Positions 30,494 to 43,214 are shown, numbered from the stretch's first letter. The stretch: DNA of 64,000 nucleotides from Costus lasius (GCA_027563935.2 CM050453.2:68308018-68372017); one strand, 5' to 3'. Notes: generated by a model from the sequence alone, not told the origin. Numbers and translations are program-made.

Positions 30494-33400
30494 CTAATGG
30501 TTGAGAAATCTCAAACCCATATTATTACAGTGCTTCTCATGCTTCTGCTGCGCTAGAGGCTTTGTAAGTGGGTCAGCTAGATTGTCATCTGTATGAACCT
30601 TACAGATCTTGATCTCTCCTCGATCTATGATCTCCCGGATCAAGTGAAACCTTCTCTGTATGTGCTTGGACTTCTGGTGCGACCGTGGTTCCTTTGCTTG
30701 TGCTATTGCTCCAGTGTTATCACAGAAGATAACCAATGGATCTGCACTCGAAGGAACAACACCAAGTTCTTGAACGAACTTACGAATCCACACTGCCTCC
30801 TTAGATGCTTCCGAGGCTGCAACATACTCGGCTTCTGTTGTGGAATCAGCAACAATTGATTGTTTGAAACTCTTCCACACCACTGCTCCTCCATTCAAGC
30901 TAAAAACATAGCCTGATTGCGATCGGAAATCATCCTGGTCAGATTGGAACGAAGAGTCAGTATATCCTTCAATACTGAGTTCTTCCTGACCTCCATATAT
31001 CAAGAACATATCTTTGGTCCTCCGAAGATATTTCAAAATGTTCTTGACTGCAATCCAGTGTGCCTTCCCTGGATTACTTTGGAACCGACTGGTCACGCTT
31101 AACCCGTAAGCGACGTCTGGGCGAGTACACAACATCGCATACATAATGGACCCAATAGCCAAAGCATAAGGCATATTGTCCATTTCATCTTTCTCAGTCT
31201 GTGTTTGTGGACACTGACTCTTTGAAAGATTCAGACCATGTCTGACTGGAAGATATCCTCTTTTAGAATTTTCTAAATGAAATCTCTCCAGGACTTTATC
31301 GATGTAAGTACTCTGGCACAGCCCGAGAAGCCTCTTTGATCTATCTCTGTAGATCTTCACACCTAATACATAGGCTGCTTCTCCTAAATCTTTCATCTGG
31401 AAACATTTTCTTAACCATGCCTTAACCGCATGTAGTTCAGGAATATCGTTTCCAATGATCAAGATATCATCGACGTAGAGGACTAGGAAAGTAATCACGC
31501 TCCCACTAAACCTCTTATATACACACGGGTCATCTTCATTTTTGATGAAACCAAACTCACAGATTGATTCATCAAAACGAATATTCCAGCTTCTTGATGC
31601 TTGTTTAAGTCCATAAATGGACTTCTTTAATTTGCATATTTTATGACGATCTGATGGATTGGTGAAACCTTCAGGTTGTGTCATATACACATCCTCTTCT
31701 AATTTTCCATTAAGGAAAGCGGTCTTCACATCCATTTGCTAGATCTCATAATCATAATATGCTGCTATCGCGAGAATAATCCGAATAGACTTGAACATGG
31801 CTACAGGAGAGAAAGTTTCATCATAATCTATCCCGTAGATTTGTTTGAAACCTTTCGCAACTAGCCTGCCTTTATAGGTAACCACGTTACCGTCCATGTC
31901 AATCTTCTTCTTGAAGATCCATTTACAGCCTATAGGGATTACTCCCGGAGGCGGATCAACCAAATCCCAGACTTGGTTATCTGACATGGAGTCCATCTCG
32001 GCTCGCATAGCTTCAAGCCATCTCGCTCATTCCGGTCCACTGACCGCATCCGCATAAGTGAGGGGTTCATCATTAATGATGTAGACTCCGTCATAGCGCT
32101 CAGGCTGTCGACGGATCCTTCCCTATCTTCGCGGTTCCCGTGATATCTGAGCCTCAGGTTGTTCAATAACCTGTTCTATTGGCTCAGGCTCATCCAACTG
32201 AGTTTGACTACTTTGTCCTTCTTCTGGATTCTCATTCAGCCTTATTTCTCTCCCACTGGCCTCTTGCAGAAGAAATTCCTTCTCAAGAAAAATAGCCGTT
32301 CGAGCAACAAATACTTTGTTCTCCTTGGGATCGTAGAAATAATAACCCTTTATTTCTTTAGGGTAACCGACAAAGATACATTTATCAGATCTGCTCTCCA
32401 GTTTCCCAAAGGCGAGCTTTTTGACATAAGCCTCGCAACCCCAGATTTTAATAAATATCAAGCTCGGCTGTTTCCCATACCATAACTCATATGGAGTCTT
32501 TGAAACAGCCTTGGATGGCACTCGGTTTAGTACCTTTGCCGCTGTTTCCAGTGCAAATCCCCAAAAGGAGTAAGGTAGAGTAGCCTGACTCATCATTGAA
32601 CGAACCATATCCAGTAAGGTTCTATTTCTCCTCTCGGACACACCATTCCATTGCGGTGTTCCTGGCGGAGTGAGCTGTGAGATAATCCCACACTCCTTCA
32701 GATAGTCAGTAAACTCTCGACTCAAGTATTCTCCACCTCGATCTGAGCGAAGTGCCTTGATATTTCGGTCTAGCTGATTTTGTACTTCATTTTTGAACTC
32801 TTTGAACTTGTCAAAAGATTCACTTTTATGTCTCATTAGATAGACATAACCATACCTACTGAAATCATCAGTAAAGGTAATGAAGTATGAATAGCCACCT
32901 CTGGCATGTTTACTAAATGGCCCACACACATCACTGTGAATGAGGTCAAGTAAACCTGAAGCCCTTTGACCTTTATTAGAAAAAGGAGACTTCGTCATTT
33001 TACCCATTAAACAAGCTTTGCATGTATCAAGCTCCTCATAGGAGAATGATCCCAGCAGTCCATGTTCATGCAACCGCTTAATGCGCTTCTTGTTAATATG
33101 GCCTAAACGACTATGCCATAGCAAGGTGCTGTCATCAGCATATTTGGCTTTCTTATTATCAATTTGTTGTACAGAACATTCCATGTCCAACATGAATAAC
33201 CCATTGTTAATCGACCCAGTAGCATAAACAATATTATCAAAAGAAATATAACACTTTGAAGTTTTGCATTCAAAGGAAAACCCTTTCCTGACAAGAGCAG
33301 GAATAGAGATAATATTCTTAGTTATGCTTGGTACAAAATAACAATTGTCCAGTTCTAATACATGACCAGATGGTAAAGCGATGTTATATTGTCCTACAGC

Positions 33401-34384
33401 AACAGCAGTAACCCGTGCCCCATTTCCTACTCGTAGGTCCACCTCATGCTGTCCCACCTGTCTTCTTCTCTTGAGTTCCTGTACATTTGAACAAATGTGA
33501 ACTCCACATGCAGTGTCCAACACCCATGAAATAGAAGAAGAAGATACCATGACTTCAGTCACGAAAATACCTGAGCCAGAAGCGAAAGGCTTGCTTCCCT
33601 TCTTGTCTCCTTGGAGCGCTTTACAGTCCTTCTTCTAGTGACCCAGCTGGCCACAATGGAAACATCTGTATTCCTTCGACCGCTTGATCTTTTGTTTCAG
33701 AGCCTTGTTGTAGCTCTTGACAGGGCCTTTGCCCTTCTTCCCCTTCTTCTTGTTCCTGGAAGGAATCATCAAGACAGAGGATGAAGGCTTTCCCTTTTCA
33801 AGAGTCTGCTCTGTAGTATAGAGCATGTTCAGTAACTCTGCCGGGGTACAGTCGATCTTGTTCATATTAAAATTAATGATGAACGGATCGAAAGAGGCCG
33901 GGAGAGACTGCAGGATAATGTCTACAACAAGGTCCTGATTGATGGTGTGTCCCAGTTTCTCTAGAGCCTCCTTGTACCCAATCATCTTGAGTATGTGAGC
34001 TCCCACTGGACTCCCTTCAGTCAGTTTGCTCTAAAAGAAAAGTTTTGTCAAGTTATAGCGTTCAGTCCTTGCCTGTGCAGCATACAGCATCTTGAGATTT
34101 GCTATAATTTCAATAGCAGATAAATCCTCATGCTGACGCTGAAGCTCTGGCGTCATAGACGCAAGCATAAGGCAAGCGACATCAATGCTATCATTGACAT
34201 GCTTCTCATAAGCATACCGAACCGCCCTTGCGGCGTTCGCAGCGGGTTGAGGCGGCATTGCCGTCTCAAGGACATACAGTTTCCTCTCAGCCTTAAGAAC
34301 AATCTTAAGGTGTCCATACCAGTCTGAGAAGTTTGGCCCAGCAAACTTCTCCCTTTCCAGTAAGGATCGAACATTGAACGCTGT
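30494..34384 (-). pseudogene. Copia Gag-Pol polyprotein with five nonsense codons (element C)
   Basis: The full domain order of the element A polyprotein is present in one frame: Gag, zinc knuckle (CFHCGQLGH then a stop in place of Trp), protease VLDTACGVHIC, integrase with HSD, RSDRGGEY and SERRNRT, RT with MDVKTAFLNG and YVDD, RNase H with YTDSS, TEAEY, FCDN and DDNLADPLTK. In-frame stops: TAG 34031-34033 (CAG in A), TAG 33635-33637 (Trp), TAG 32123-32125 (Ser), TGA 32027-32029 (Ser) and TAG 31739-31741 (Trp before MDVKTAF). The internal ATG of A is ACA here (34382-34384). There is no frameshift. The 3' 413 codons remain open. Confidence 0.93.
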
Positions 34385-36184
34385 GGTGTTCGTTGCTGCA
34401 GTAATCTACAACATTGCAAGAACAACAAGGTCAGTATCAATGTTAGAATCAATCCAGGACTTAAGAATGATTCTTTTCTCACTATTTTATCTGACTGAAA
34501 AATCCAGTAAAACAGTCCGAAAGAGTGAAACTCTTTTAGTGAGATGGGATCCAGATTTCATACTTGGTCTCCGCGTCCCGCTCAGGCGAGATAAGATGCA
34601 CAGAGAGTACAAGCACTAATCTCTGGTAGGCAATCCCTGCCAATCGCCAACCCGTGCGATTCCCCTTCATCTGGGCAATCCAGCAGACTGTGCCAACTGA
34701 GTTGGTACAACACAGTCTCTGATCCCACAGATGGCTGCCTCCATATGGCTACCATATGCTCAATATGTAGCCTACATGGTCAAGCTGACCTGACCTACTC
34801 CCTGGACCACCACGTGCTATGCTGAGCAACGAGAAGCGATAAATCCCTTCTCTGTAACACGCGGGTGTAATCACACACCGTCTGAAGATAGATGGGCGTG
34901 CCCACTGAGTGGGTACAACACGGCCCCAACGATAGTCAGAACAGTGAGGTTTCGCGTCAGAAGGCTTACGTGCTTGATATTCATCGTTGGATTTTAACGG
35001 TCCTTTTATCTTCTTACTATCATACAAATCCTATGGTGATAGCAGAAGAATAAATCATGCAGTTACTAAATTACTTAAACAGTAAATTGAAAGCATGATG
35101 ATCTTATGTGGTAAAAGCCCATTAAGCCTAAGTAAGACCTTAATTTAACTTAAGTCTTCACTTGAGCTCTTCATGGGTCTTTTTGCAAATCCATCTGGCC
35201 CAGCCTAGGCCCAAGCGCCCTCTGCAGCTCAGATGCACCCACCAGGTAGCATGCGCCTGTCCTAGAGTCGAACTCTAGACCTCCCACTGGTGAAGCCACT
35301 TGCTGCAAGTGCTTCTGCCATGTGTGCTCTGTGCTCATGTCTGATTAAATTACAATTTAATCTATCTAGACATGATTGACACGCAGGTCAATTACACTTT
35401 ATAAATTAATTAAAATCTGATGCGCAGATCACAATAAAATTTACAATTTAATCCAGGCACGCAGGCCCCAGCACAGCACACATTAATTGGGCAGCCCACA
35501 TAAGATGAAATAGACATTCATTCATGTTATACAAACAACATGTGATCCAAACAGGAAAATAAAATTTTCGAAAGTCCCATTGGCATCAATTTTATTTCCT
35601 CATGAGCCCTACTACCTTACAACGGTCCATTAATAGGGATCCACTCATCATTCCTAGTCAGACCCACTGCCCTTGCATGCACCAAGTCATAACCGACTTG
35701 AGTCGACCTCATGGTCAACAATGCATGCCTTAAGGGCTGAACGTCCCTCATGAGTTCTGGCAAGCGGGTGTGACCCCGGGCCTTAATCATGAGCGTTCAC
35801 TGGTTGTCTCAATCAGACATCGCTACACGCCCTTCTGCAGTCGACCTATAGCCACCTGATGCTTGCGCATAGGTGCCATCTGGTCGACCCATCTAGGCTG
35901 TCAGATAGTCTGATCAGACTGTTGGGTCTAGACAGGACGACGACTTCAACCCTAATAACCCGTCTAAGTTTTTAAAGCAGGCGCTTATAGATCTAGTGGA
36001 TGCGCGCAAGATAAGTTTTTGACAAAAATCTTTAGCATGCGGCAACAAGTAAACATCATACATGCGCCAACATCTAATAACTAGCATGTATTCTCGCATG
36101 TAAACTCTAGATCTAAACAAACGCAAACAAGGATCACACATTAAGCAATCATATAACATACCAGAACCTTGCTCTGATACCAAT
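34385..36184 (-). other. Leader and primer site of element C
   Basis: The primer site is at 36171-36182 (GCTCTGATACCA, inverse of TGGTATCAGAGC). The splice-acceptor-like TTGTAG is at 34411-34406, and the hairpin palindromes are at 34901-34913 and 34693-34705. There is no coding frame. It contains the same GGCCTGCGTGCCTG-type blocks as the leaders of A and B. Confidence 0.85.
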
Positions 36185-37865
36185 TGAAAGTCAATAAAGG
36201 GGTGGGGAAACCCTAATATGCACATATATATATAATCGCAAAGCGGAATCTAGGGTTTCCTACAAGATCGATTGGTATGCAAATATATGATCAACTTAAA
36301 ACTTTGTAAAGATCAACACAAGATCATACCGATGCCATTGCTTGGATGGCTATTTGGAAGCAGAGAACGATGCGGCTCTCCTCCAAAGCGTGCGCACACA
36401 AGATGAGAGAGGCTTCTCCTTGTCGTTCCTTGTGCTAGCAAGGATTTCCAAGTCTCCTGATCGAGTGAAGGGATGAGATCTCTTGGCTTGTCGAATTCTT
36501 CTTGGCATGAAGAAAAGCTTTATAACACGAGAGAGGAGAGGCGAGTATAGAGCAATGCTCTCGAACGTGGAGGCGTGAAGAATATTTTGGAAAGCATGAC
36601 TTCCAAAAATAGTAAACCCTCAACGTTCATGCGATCATGCGATCACCCATGCGTTCACCCCAAGTGAACCGATCGCTTCTCTTCTCTCCTTGAACCATGC
36701 GCTCACATTAAGTGAACCGGTTCATTGAATTTGGTTCAAAGACCAAATTAAACCAAGCATTGTCCTAGATCATATTGAACCAAAAGGTTCAAGATCTAAC
36801 CATCCATCTCTTGATGCTCTTGATCTCACCGATCTAGCATCATTTCTCTCGATCGAAGCTTACCGATCTCAAGCCCTAATCAATCAAACATGATCAGACC
36901 AGATCTCACTTACAATCAGAGTTTAAATCCCTTTAAACTGAACCAAAACAATTCAGTCCACACGATCTGACTTAAGTAAGCCATATCATCAAATTGTGCG
37001 ACCCTAAGGGTTTCCTTTAAATGTCGGTAACGACAACTTACGTTATCACGAACAGAGAGGGGTATCTAGCAACACATCACTGTCTCCCGATATAAAGGAA
37101 AGAGTCTTCCAAGACTACACCCAAACCATAGCATAAGTGTGAATTCAATTCACTAGGCATACTTGTTTCCTTTGCCACTGGATGTTCTTATTGGATAAGC
37201 ATGTCAAGCCTGTAACTCCAATATGATGAGAGTGGTTAGATCAAATGAACATAGTCATCTGGGTATGGCCATACACTTTCTCAACCATCTCATCCAGAGG
37301 GCCCCTTTAGAACATCACACTCCAAACAAGGAGAAGGCAATCCTATATCTATCACTAGCGCCCTAACATGACTCATGCTCATTATCCAAGATAACCTATA
37401 ACCATTATGTTTCAAATGATATTGAACTACCTCAAGACAATGCCAATCATCATTTAGAAACACAAGTGATCTCAAGTCAGAGGAAGTATGCCACTTGTTT
37501 GCATATAAGGATTATTCACATTGTGACAAACAATTGAATATCCTAAGTAGGGTCTGTCCAGTACATCCAATGTACCCATGAGTCTACATCTTATTCCATG
37601 CTCGAAGCATCCTATAAGATTAGAACACATATTAGTCTCAATCATATCAAGGCTGTCTCATGTTCACCAAGATATCTCGACTAAGGACAATACTGCATGT
37701 CAGCCAAGCTGAACAGCATTGAGACATTATTCAGAAGTATACATATGGCAGCAGATAATGCAACAACCTGAATAACAACCAATGCCTTTATAAACATTGA
37801 GTTTATACATGATACTGATATAATCCCAAGGCCTCAAACATTAGCCTTAAGGGCATACCCCAACA
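36185..37865 (-). repeat. 5' LTR of element C (1681 bp)
   Basis: It is 12 bp longer than the 3' LTR because GATCACCCATGC is duplicated near 36641-36652. The start-codon block ATGGCATCG with GTATGATC is at 36338-36322 on the - strand. Confidence 0.93.
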
Positions 37866-37870
37866 CATAT

Positions 37871-38285
37871 GAGTGTAATTTTTGAATTGATGTCAATTGA
37901 TTAACCTAGTTGATGTTTAATTTATCTTATTATTTGTTGGGAAGAAAGAATCCAAGATCCACAAAAAGAGAAACAGACTCCCCTACTTAGCACTGCGTAA
38001 AATTGGCAGTGGTACCAAAGATATGGGTTGAAGTCTGTAAAAAAACAGAGAGAGAGAGAGAAAAAAAAGAAAATGACTCCTCTACTTGGCACTGTGTAAA
38101 ATTGAAAGTGGCACTGAAGATAAGAGTTGAAGTCCAAATAAAAAGTGTGTATCTATGTGGGTACATACATCAAAAACACAAAAAAAAGAGAGAAAGATTT
38201 TGAGTGGAAAAAGATTTTGGATATCCTATTATTGTAAACAAGTGTATGATAGATTTAAACTGAAATTTGAGTGAATTCATGTTGT
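37871..38285 (+). other. Inverted Athila 3' region, piece 3
   Basis: It continues 28799 after element C (GAGTGTAATTTTTGAATTGA, matching 43490-43510 inverted). It contains two copies of a block with CTCCYCTACTTRGCACTG (37978 and 38070) and a GA-rich run (38045-38068). It breaks at about 38285, where leader sequence of opposite orientation begins. Confidence 0.65.
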
Positions 38286-38402
38286 GATCTGAAAGGACAC
38301 ACTTATAAATACAAGTAGGTAGACTTATTTAAGGTGTTGCTGCCAAAACCTAAGTGTTGGCGCACAGGGCTATTGTCACTCCCTGACACGGCTCCAAAAA
38401 CT
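38286..38402 (-). other. Athila leader with primer-site-like sequence, - strand
   Basis: TCCCTGACACGGCTCCA at about 38380-38396 is the inverse of TGGAGCCGTGTCAGGGA, next to the LTR end. The leader runs left to about 38286 and meets the inverted 3' region there. Confidence 0.65.
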
Positions 38403-40230
38403 TGTTGTCCCTAAACTTGTAGTGTCCGCAAGTGCACGGATACTCGAAGTAATAAAGAAAAATATCGATCCCATAGAGACCTTATTGTTAAGTACCAAAT
38501 AGTTGTATTCTCACTAGCTAAGCAATCGATTATAATGCAAGTGAACAATAAAAAGAGCGTAGAGATAATCAGAGAGATAAACTGGGACTAGGGTTTCATC
38601 CACTTTAATTTCAATGACTAGATATTAAGAAAAGGTCATCAGACTAATTTTATCATGATAGAGACTTAATTTACTTCGTAAAGGGATCATCTCACTTTCG
38701 TGCAGACAATCATGCAGGGACCAATCCTCGCTTTTGCGCAAGATCTATCCCAACGCTGAAGATAAGTAAATCATCAATCAAAGAATTCGAGATCACTTTC
38801 GTGCATCCGAATTCTAAGTTGATTGTCTCAAGTGGAATCTCAAGGATCAATTTCGTGCATCCGAGTCTCAACACAAGTTCTACTTATGATTATCCAACGT
38901 TCCGATCCTCAGTTTCGTGCAAGATCTCCTTGTTTGACAACTCGACTCTACCCTATATTCAAATTATCATCATGGCAATAAGATCACTAAAATCAAATAA
39001 TTAAGAACTAACCTAAGAGAGTTCCTACCATACAATTCTAGGGTTCAAAATTCTCAAGCAAGTCACCATTCGGTCTTTATTGCGAAAACTCTAAAACATG
39101 AATAATAACATCAATCTATGGAGAATCAAAGACAAACAATCACATAAGTAGAATCATCATAATAAAACTATTCTGACAAGAATAAGAGTTATCTAATCAT
39201 TAAAAATCAAACAATAATTCATGGTGAAGGAAATCAAAACAGAGAGAGAAAATAATTTACGGTACCGCCGAAATCTGCGATGAACAGCGGCGACGACTGG
39301 TATTTCATTGATTTCTCCTTCGTCTAATCTCCTTTCACTCTGAAACTTCTGGTATCTCATCTCCACCTCCAAATGAAGCTTATGTTTAAACATCACGGCA
39401 AGAGGTGCCCTCTATGCCTCTCGGCATGAGGCCAAACCCTAACCGCCTCTCTGTTGATTGCTCCATCAATACTAGATAAAAATTCCTTTTCTCACATCGT
39501 GTGTCTTCTTCTCTTAAAGACAAGTCCATAGCATCTTTCGGATCTCAATTTGGTGGTTTGGATCAAAAGATATGGTCTGCGCAAGATTCGGACCCGTAAA
39601 AAATGCGTTTTTGAATGAACTTATGGTATCGTAATGAATATTACGGCTGTGCCGTAATTTTGGCTCTGTGAAGTATATGTCAAGATTATGGCCCATAAAA
39701 ATATTTACGGCCATGCCATAATTTCTTCTGTATGTTTCTGGACCAAAATACGGCCCGTAAAGATCATTATGGCAGTGCCGTAATTTTGGAAATCTCTCGG
39801 GTGGAAAATCGTCTGCAACTACAGTACCGTGATCTTATTTTTGGCAGTGCCGTATTCGCCATGAAAACTCTGGTCAAAATCTTCCCAAATTACGACACCT
39901 CTCAGGGATTATGGCTGTACCGTAATTCTATGGTGGAATTACGGTACCGAAAATCCATTACGGGGGTGCCGTAATTTCCTATGAAGCTCTGATTCTCCTG
40001 ATATTTGACGTGTGACTTTGTTTTCTAGTCTGGAATCCATTGTTGTGCTCGAATCCTTTAAAATCCATCAAAATATAGCACTTTTTACCTGAAATTCATG
40101 AAAAACAAGAAATTGTGTAGATTGCGTGATATTTAACAAATAATGCTTAAAAACAAACAAAAGTTCATAAATATGACACGAAAAGATATATAAAATGGCA
40201 TGAAATTTACTATAAATTTCGGTGTCATCA
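38403..40230 (-). repeat. Full-length Athila-like LTR (1828 bp), - strand
   Basis: The right border GGTGTCATCA is the inverse of the start TGATGACACC; the left border is the inverse of GGGACAACA. Five CACTTTCGTGCA-type motifs lie at 38692-38925, and a palindrome array at 39625-39985. Polypurine-zone sequence lies to its right (40231) and a primer site to its left (38402), so internal sequence borders both sides. Confidence 0.8.
39625..39985 (-). repeat. Palindrome array, copy 4
   Basis: About six cores such as TTACGGCTGTGCCGTAATTT (39641) and the GGTACCG type (39942), spaced 62-72 bp. The array is less regular than copies 1 and 2. Confidence 0.75.
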
Positions 40231-40599
40231 AACACATAAGGCTCAAACTTTGCTTGTCTTCAAGCAAATAGATAGAATAAAGTACTCTACTATGGAAAAT
40301 ATGCTTTTTCATGAAAAATAAATTTCTAAAATATAATCACTCATGAAAATTTCCACTAACTTTTTGCACAAAATTTCAGATAAATACATCATCATCTGAA
40401 TTTAGTCTTTAAGATTCATAGCTTTGATCGAATAAAACTTCGCAACTCTCATAATAAACAGAATCTCAGTCTCATGATTTCACCCAATTTTCAATTTAAA
40501 TCTATCTTACCTTTGTTTACAGGAATAGGATATCCAAAATCTTTTCCCACACAAATTTTTTTCTTTTCTCTCCTTTTTTTTATGTGTTTATGATGGCAT
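40231..40599 (-). other. 3' non-coding end and polypurine zone of second Athila-like element
   Basis: CTTTGCTTGTCTTCAAG at about 40249-40265 is the inverse of the CTTGAGGACAAGCAAAG block next to Athila LTRs. The rest is AT-rich, non-coding, and continues at 43215 beyond the inserted solo LTR. Confidence 0.65.
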
Positions 40600-43214
40600 T
40601 GTAACGCCCCTCGATACTTAACCCCGAATTTCACGCGGAAATCATACGAGGAACGTCACGAGAAGATTAAACTAAAAAAAAACTGAAGCCAAGATCATAC
40701 TACGAACAAAGCTAGGGAATAAAAGATCTGAAAACTTATACAAAAAATCCGGCAGCATGTATACGTACATACAAGGTTCGGGAAAATCCCCATACATGTA
40801 CATGCTTTACTGATTCATAACAACAAGTAATTTCAACTTACAAAATACTGAACATAATCGAATCAGATCACAACTCCGTACTATACATATACGGAGACAA
40901 AATCGCATATCACAGAACAGACTGAACATAAAATCCTATCAAAACGCTGACAAGATACCACAACCGAAATCTTGTAACAAAATGGGCCTAAGCCCTCACA
41001 TGTAACCAAAATACAGCATTCATCATCCAAAACAGAGTACTACTAATACAGGCACGCAGGCCCCAGATAACAAAATCAAGATACAAGTAAGATACAAGTA
41101 TTCAAATACCAAAATTGTTTACAAGGTCCATATCACAAAACCCAAAGCTTCATCAAGCTACTCAGTATATCTCAAAGGTGCATAACGCCGTATCAATCAC
41201 TGTCTCTCACCTGTAGATTTTAGAGGGGGTGAGCTAACAGCTCCGCAAGTGAGAACCTTATGAAACCCCTCCATTAATACATTCAAAAATAGCATGCAAG
41301 GTTTTTCAAAACATTTACCAAATGCGATTATCAAATATCAAATCAAATACAGATAAGAATACAAAATCCACATGGCGAAATCCAATCATAATACAACAAA
41401 ACCAAAATAGAGACTTACACATCATATGGCAAAACAGAACACATACGTAGATGCACATCCCTTCCTAACATATCCAAATCCAGAACAGAACGAAATGACC
41501 ACAAAGGTCCGACCCTTCCCTCGTCAGGGCTCGGAGAATGCATGCATGCCAAACAGTAGGGGAGAAATCAGGAGGTGGCCCCCGTCTAGCTAAGACGTGG
41601 CACGCTGATCTCCATCTACCCACTCAGACAATGTGGTAAATCAAGAGGTGGCCCCCGCCAAGTCACGGCGTGGCACTTTGTTTCCCCACATTGGTCACAC
41701 AGCAGTCAGAGAGTTCAAGAGGTGGCCCTCGCTTACCAGTAGCGTGGCACTTTGTCTCTCTTATGCTAAACTAATCACATCTGTGAAGGAAGATCAAGTG
41801 GTGGCCCCCGCCTGACCAAGGCGTGGCACTTTGCCCCACTTCACAGTATCTCCAGGGTCACACATAATGGACATGACTTACACCACACACATATAGCAAA
41901 AGACTAATACCCGGATATCTAACTTATCGAACTCACCACTCGCAATTAATTACACAGCATAAATGTTTTAGACAGGGTAGTCCTTAAGTTTCATGCAATC
42001 AGGTTAGGAAGATACCATGCTAAGTTCTCAACAAATGTTCCCATGCAGGTATAATGTGTTAATCCTAGATTTCATGCAATTAGATTGTAACATCTACATT
42101 CTAGGTTATCAAACAGAATTTCCACTCAAGCAGATTAATTACAAGCATTGCACACATTACCATCACTTAATTTCAAGAGAACGATTACACATATCACTAT
42201 GCATAGGAAATTCCTAAAATTAGGCAAAAATCATATTTAAGTACCATATAAACTCAATTACATGAATAACAGCTTTGCCCCAAAAGTTAACTGAACATTG
42301 ACCAAAATACCCCTAGGGTAAATTTTGGCCAGCATGAATTAAGGCTCCAAAAATAGTATAAAATTCATGATAAATTCCCTTATACTTCTAATTTCATGAA
42401 TCCTAAGTTTTCCCCAAAAGTTAGCATGAAATTTCATCAATTTAGGGCATGGGCGCATGTCATACTCTAGGGTTTTTCATGAATACATTATACAATCAAA
42501 TTGAAGATCAAGACCATGATAACTCATCCTCCTAAGACATCTAATCAAGTAAAGAACGAAAAACCCTATGATTAGAGCCCCTAAATCTGATTTTCGAAAC
42601 TTCAAATAGGCATTCACGGTTTCATGATAAGGGGAAATTAAACCCACTCGTTTTTCCATCACAAAGCAAGAACAACCATGGTATATACTCGGAATACAGG
42701 TAACATAAGACTTCCACTCGCCTTGGGAACGATTTGCAAGCAAACCGTGAGCAAGAGAGTCGTCGGAAGCCTCCACACGCCGCCGCCGTCCACCACACCG
42801 GAAGGCCAAGCGCCGCCGCCGGAAAACTCGCCGGAAGAGGAGCTGGACGAAGGGGAAGGCGCGGCTGCAGTCGTCCACGAGAGGGGGAGGAAGAAACGCA
42901 AGGGGGGCTAGGGTTGGGCTGAATTTCGAAAGCACTTAAGTGAGATCTTGTTTTAATCTGCATACTCACATAATAAGTAGGCGCCCACATACATAACACA
43001 AAGACTGGGCTGGAACTCTGGTAGTCAGGACAACATACACAGGAAAGGTCTCAAGTTCAAGACTCCTCCACAGCAACTTATTTTTGCCCTACAGGAGAAT
43101 AATTTTTCCCCTTAGCCAAAAATCCCACCAACAAGGTTAATAAATGCCTGATTATAGATAGTCAAAATGAGTCACATACCGAGGTTTAATACATCAAAAT
43201 TCTCGGGTCTTACA
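40600..43214 (-). repeat. Solo LTR of a probable Tekay/Del chromovirus (2615 bp)
   Basis: Bounded by target duplication GGCAT (40595-40599 and 43215-43219). Ends are TGTAACGCCCC on the left and CGGGTCTTACA on the right; read on the - strand it begins TGTAAGACCCGAGAATTTTG and ends GGGGCGTTACA, as typical of large chromovirus LTRs. The Athila sequence matches across it. No pol, primer site or polypurine tract is present. A GC-rich stretch at 42720-42910 could be the transcribed leader; its open frames on both strands show no recognisable protein. The clade assignment rests only on end sequence and length. Confidence 0.7.
41571..41845. repeat. Four ~75-bp tandem repeats in the solo LTR
   Basis: GGTGGCCCYCG followed 8-10 bp later by CGTGGCAC recurs at 41574, 41647, 41721 and 41800. 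The unit is diverged but the two boxes are kept. Confidence 0.85.

Larger units (their letters stand above)
28805..37865 (-). mobile_element. Decayed Angela-type copia retrotransposon C
   Basis: 9061 bp, - strand, with target duplication CATAT at 28800-28804 and 37866-37870. The 5' LTR is on the right (36185-37865) and the 3' LTR on the left (28805-30473). The LTRs show about eight substitutions and one 12-bp duplication difference, so it is older than A and B but still fairly recent. The polyprotein frame is continuous but has five in-frame stops and has lost the internal start codon. It is inserted in an Athila 3' region. Confidence 0.95.

Noticed and set aside
42477..42935. Arg/Pro-rich frames on both strands in the GC-rich stretch
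   Set aside because: They overlap on opposite strands, have no family similarity, and lie inside a solo LTR; they are composition effects.
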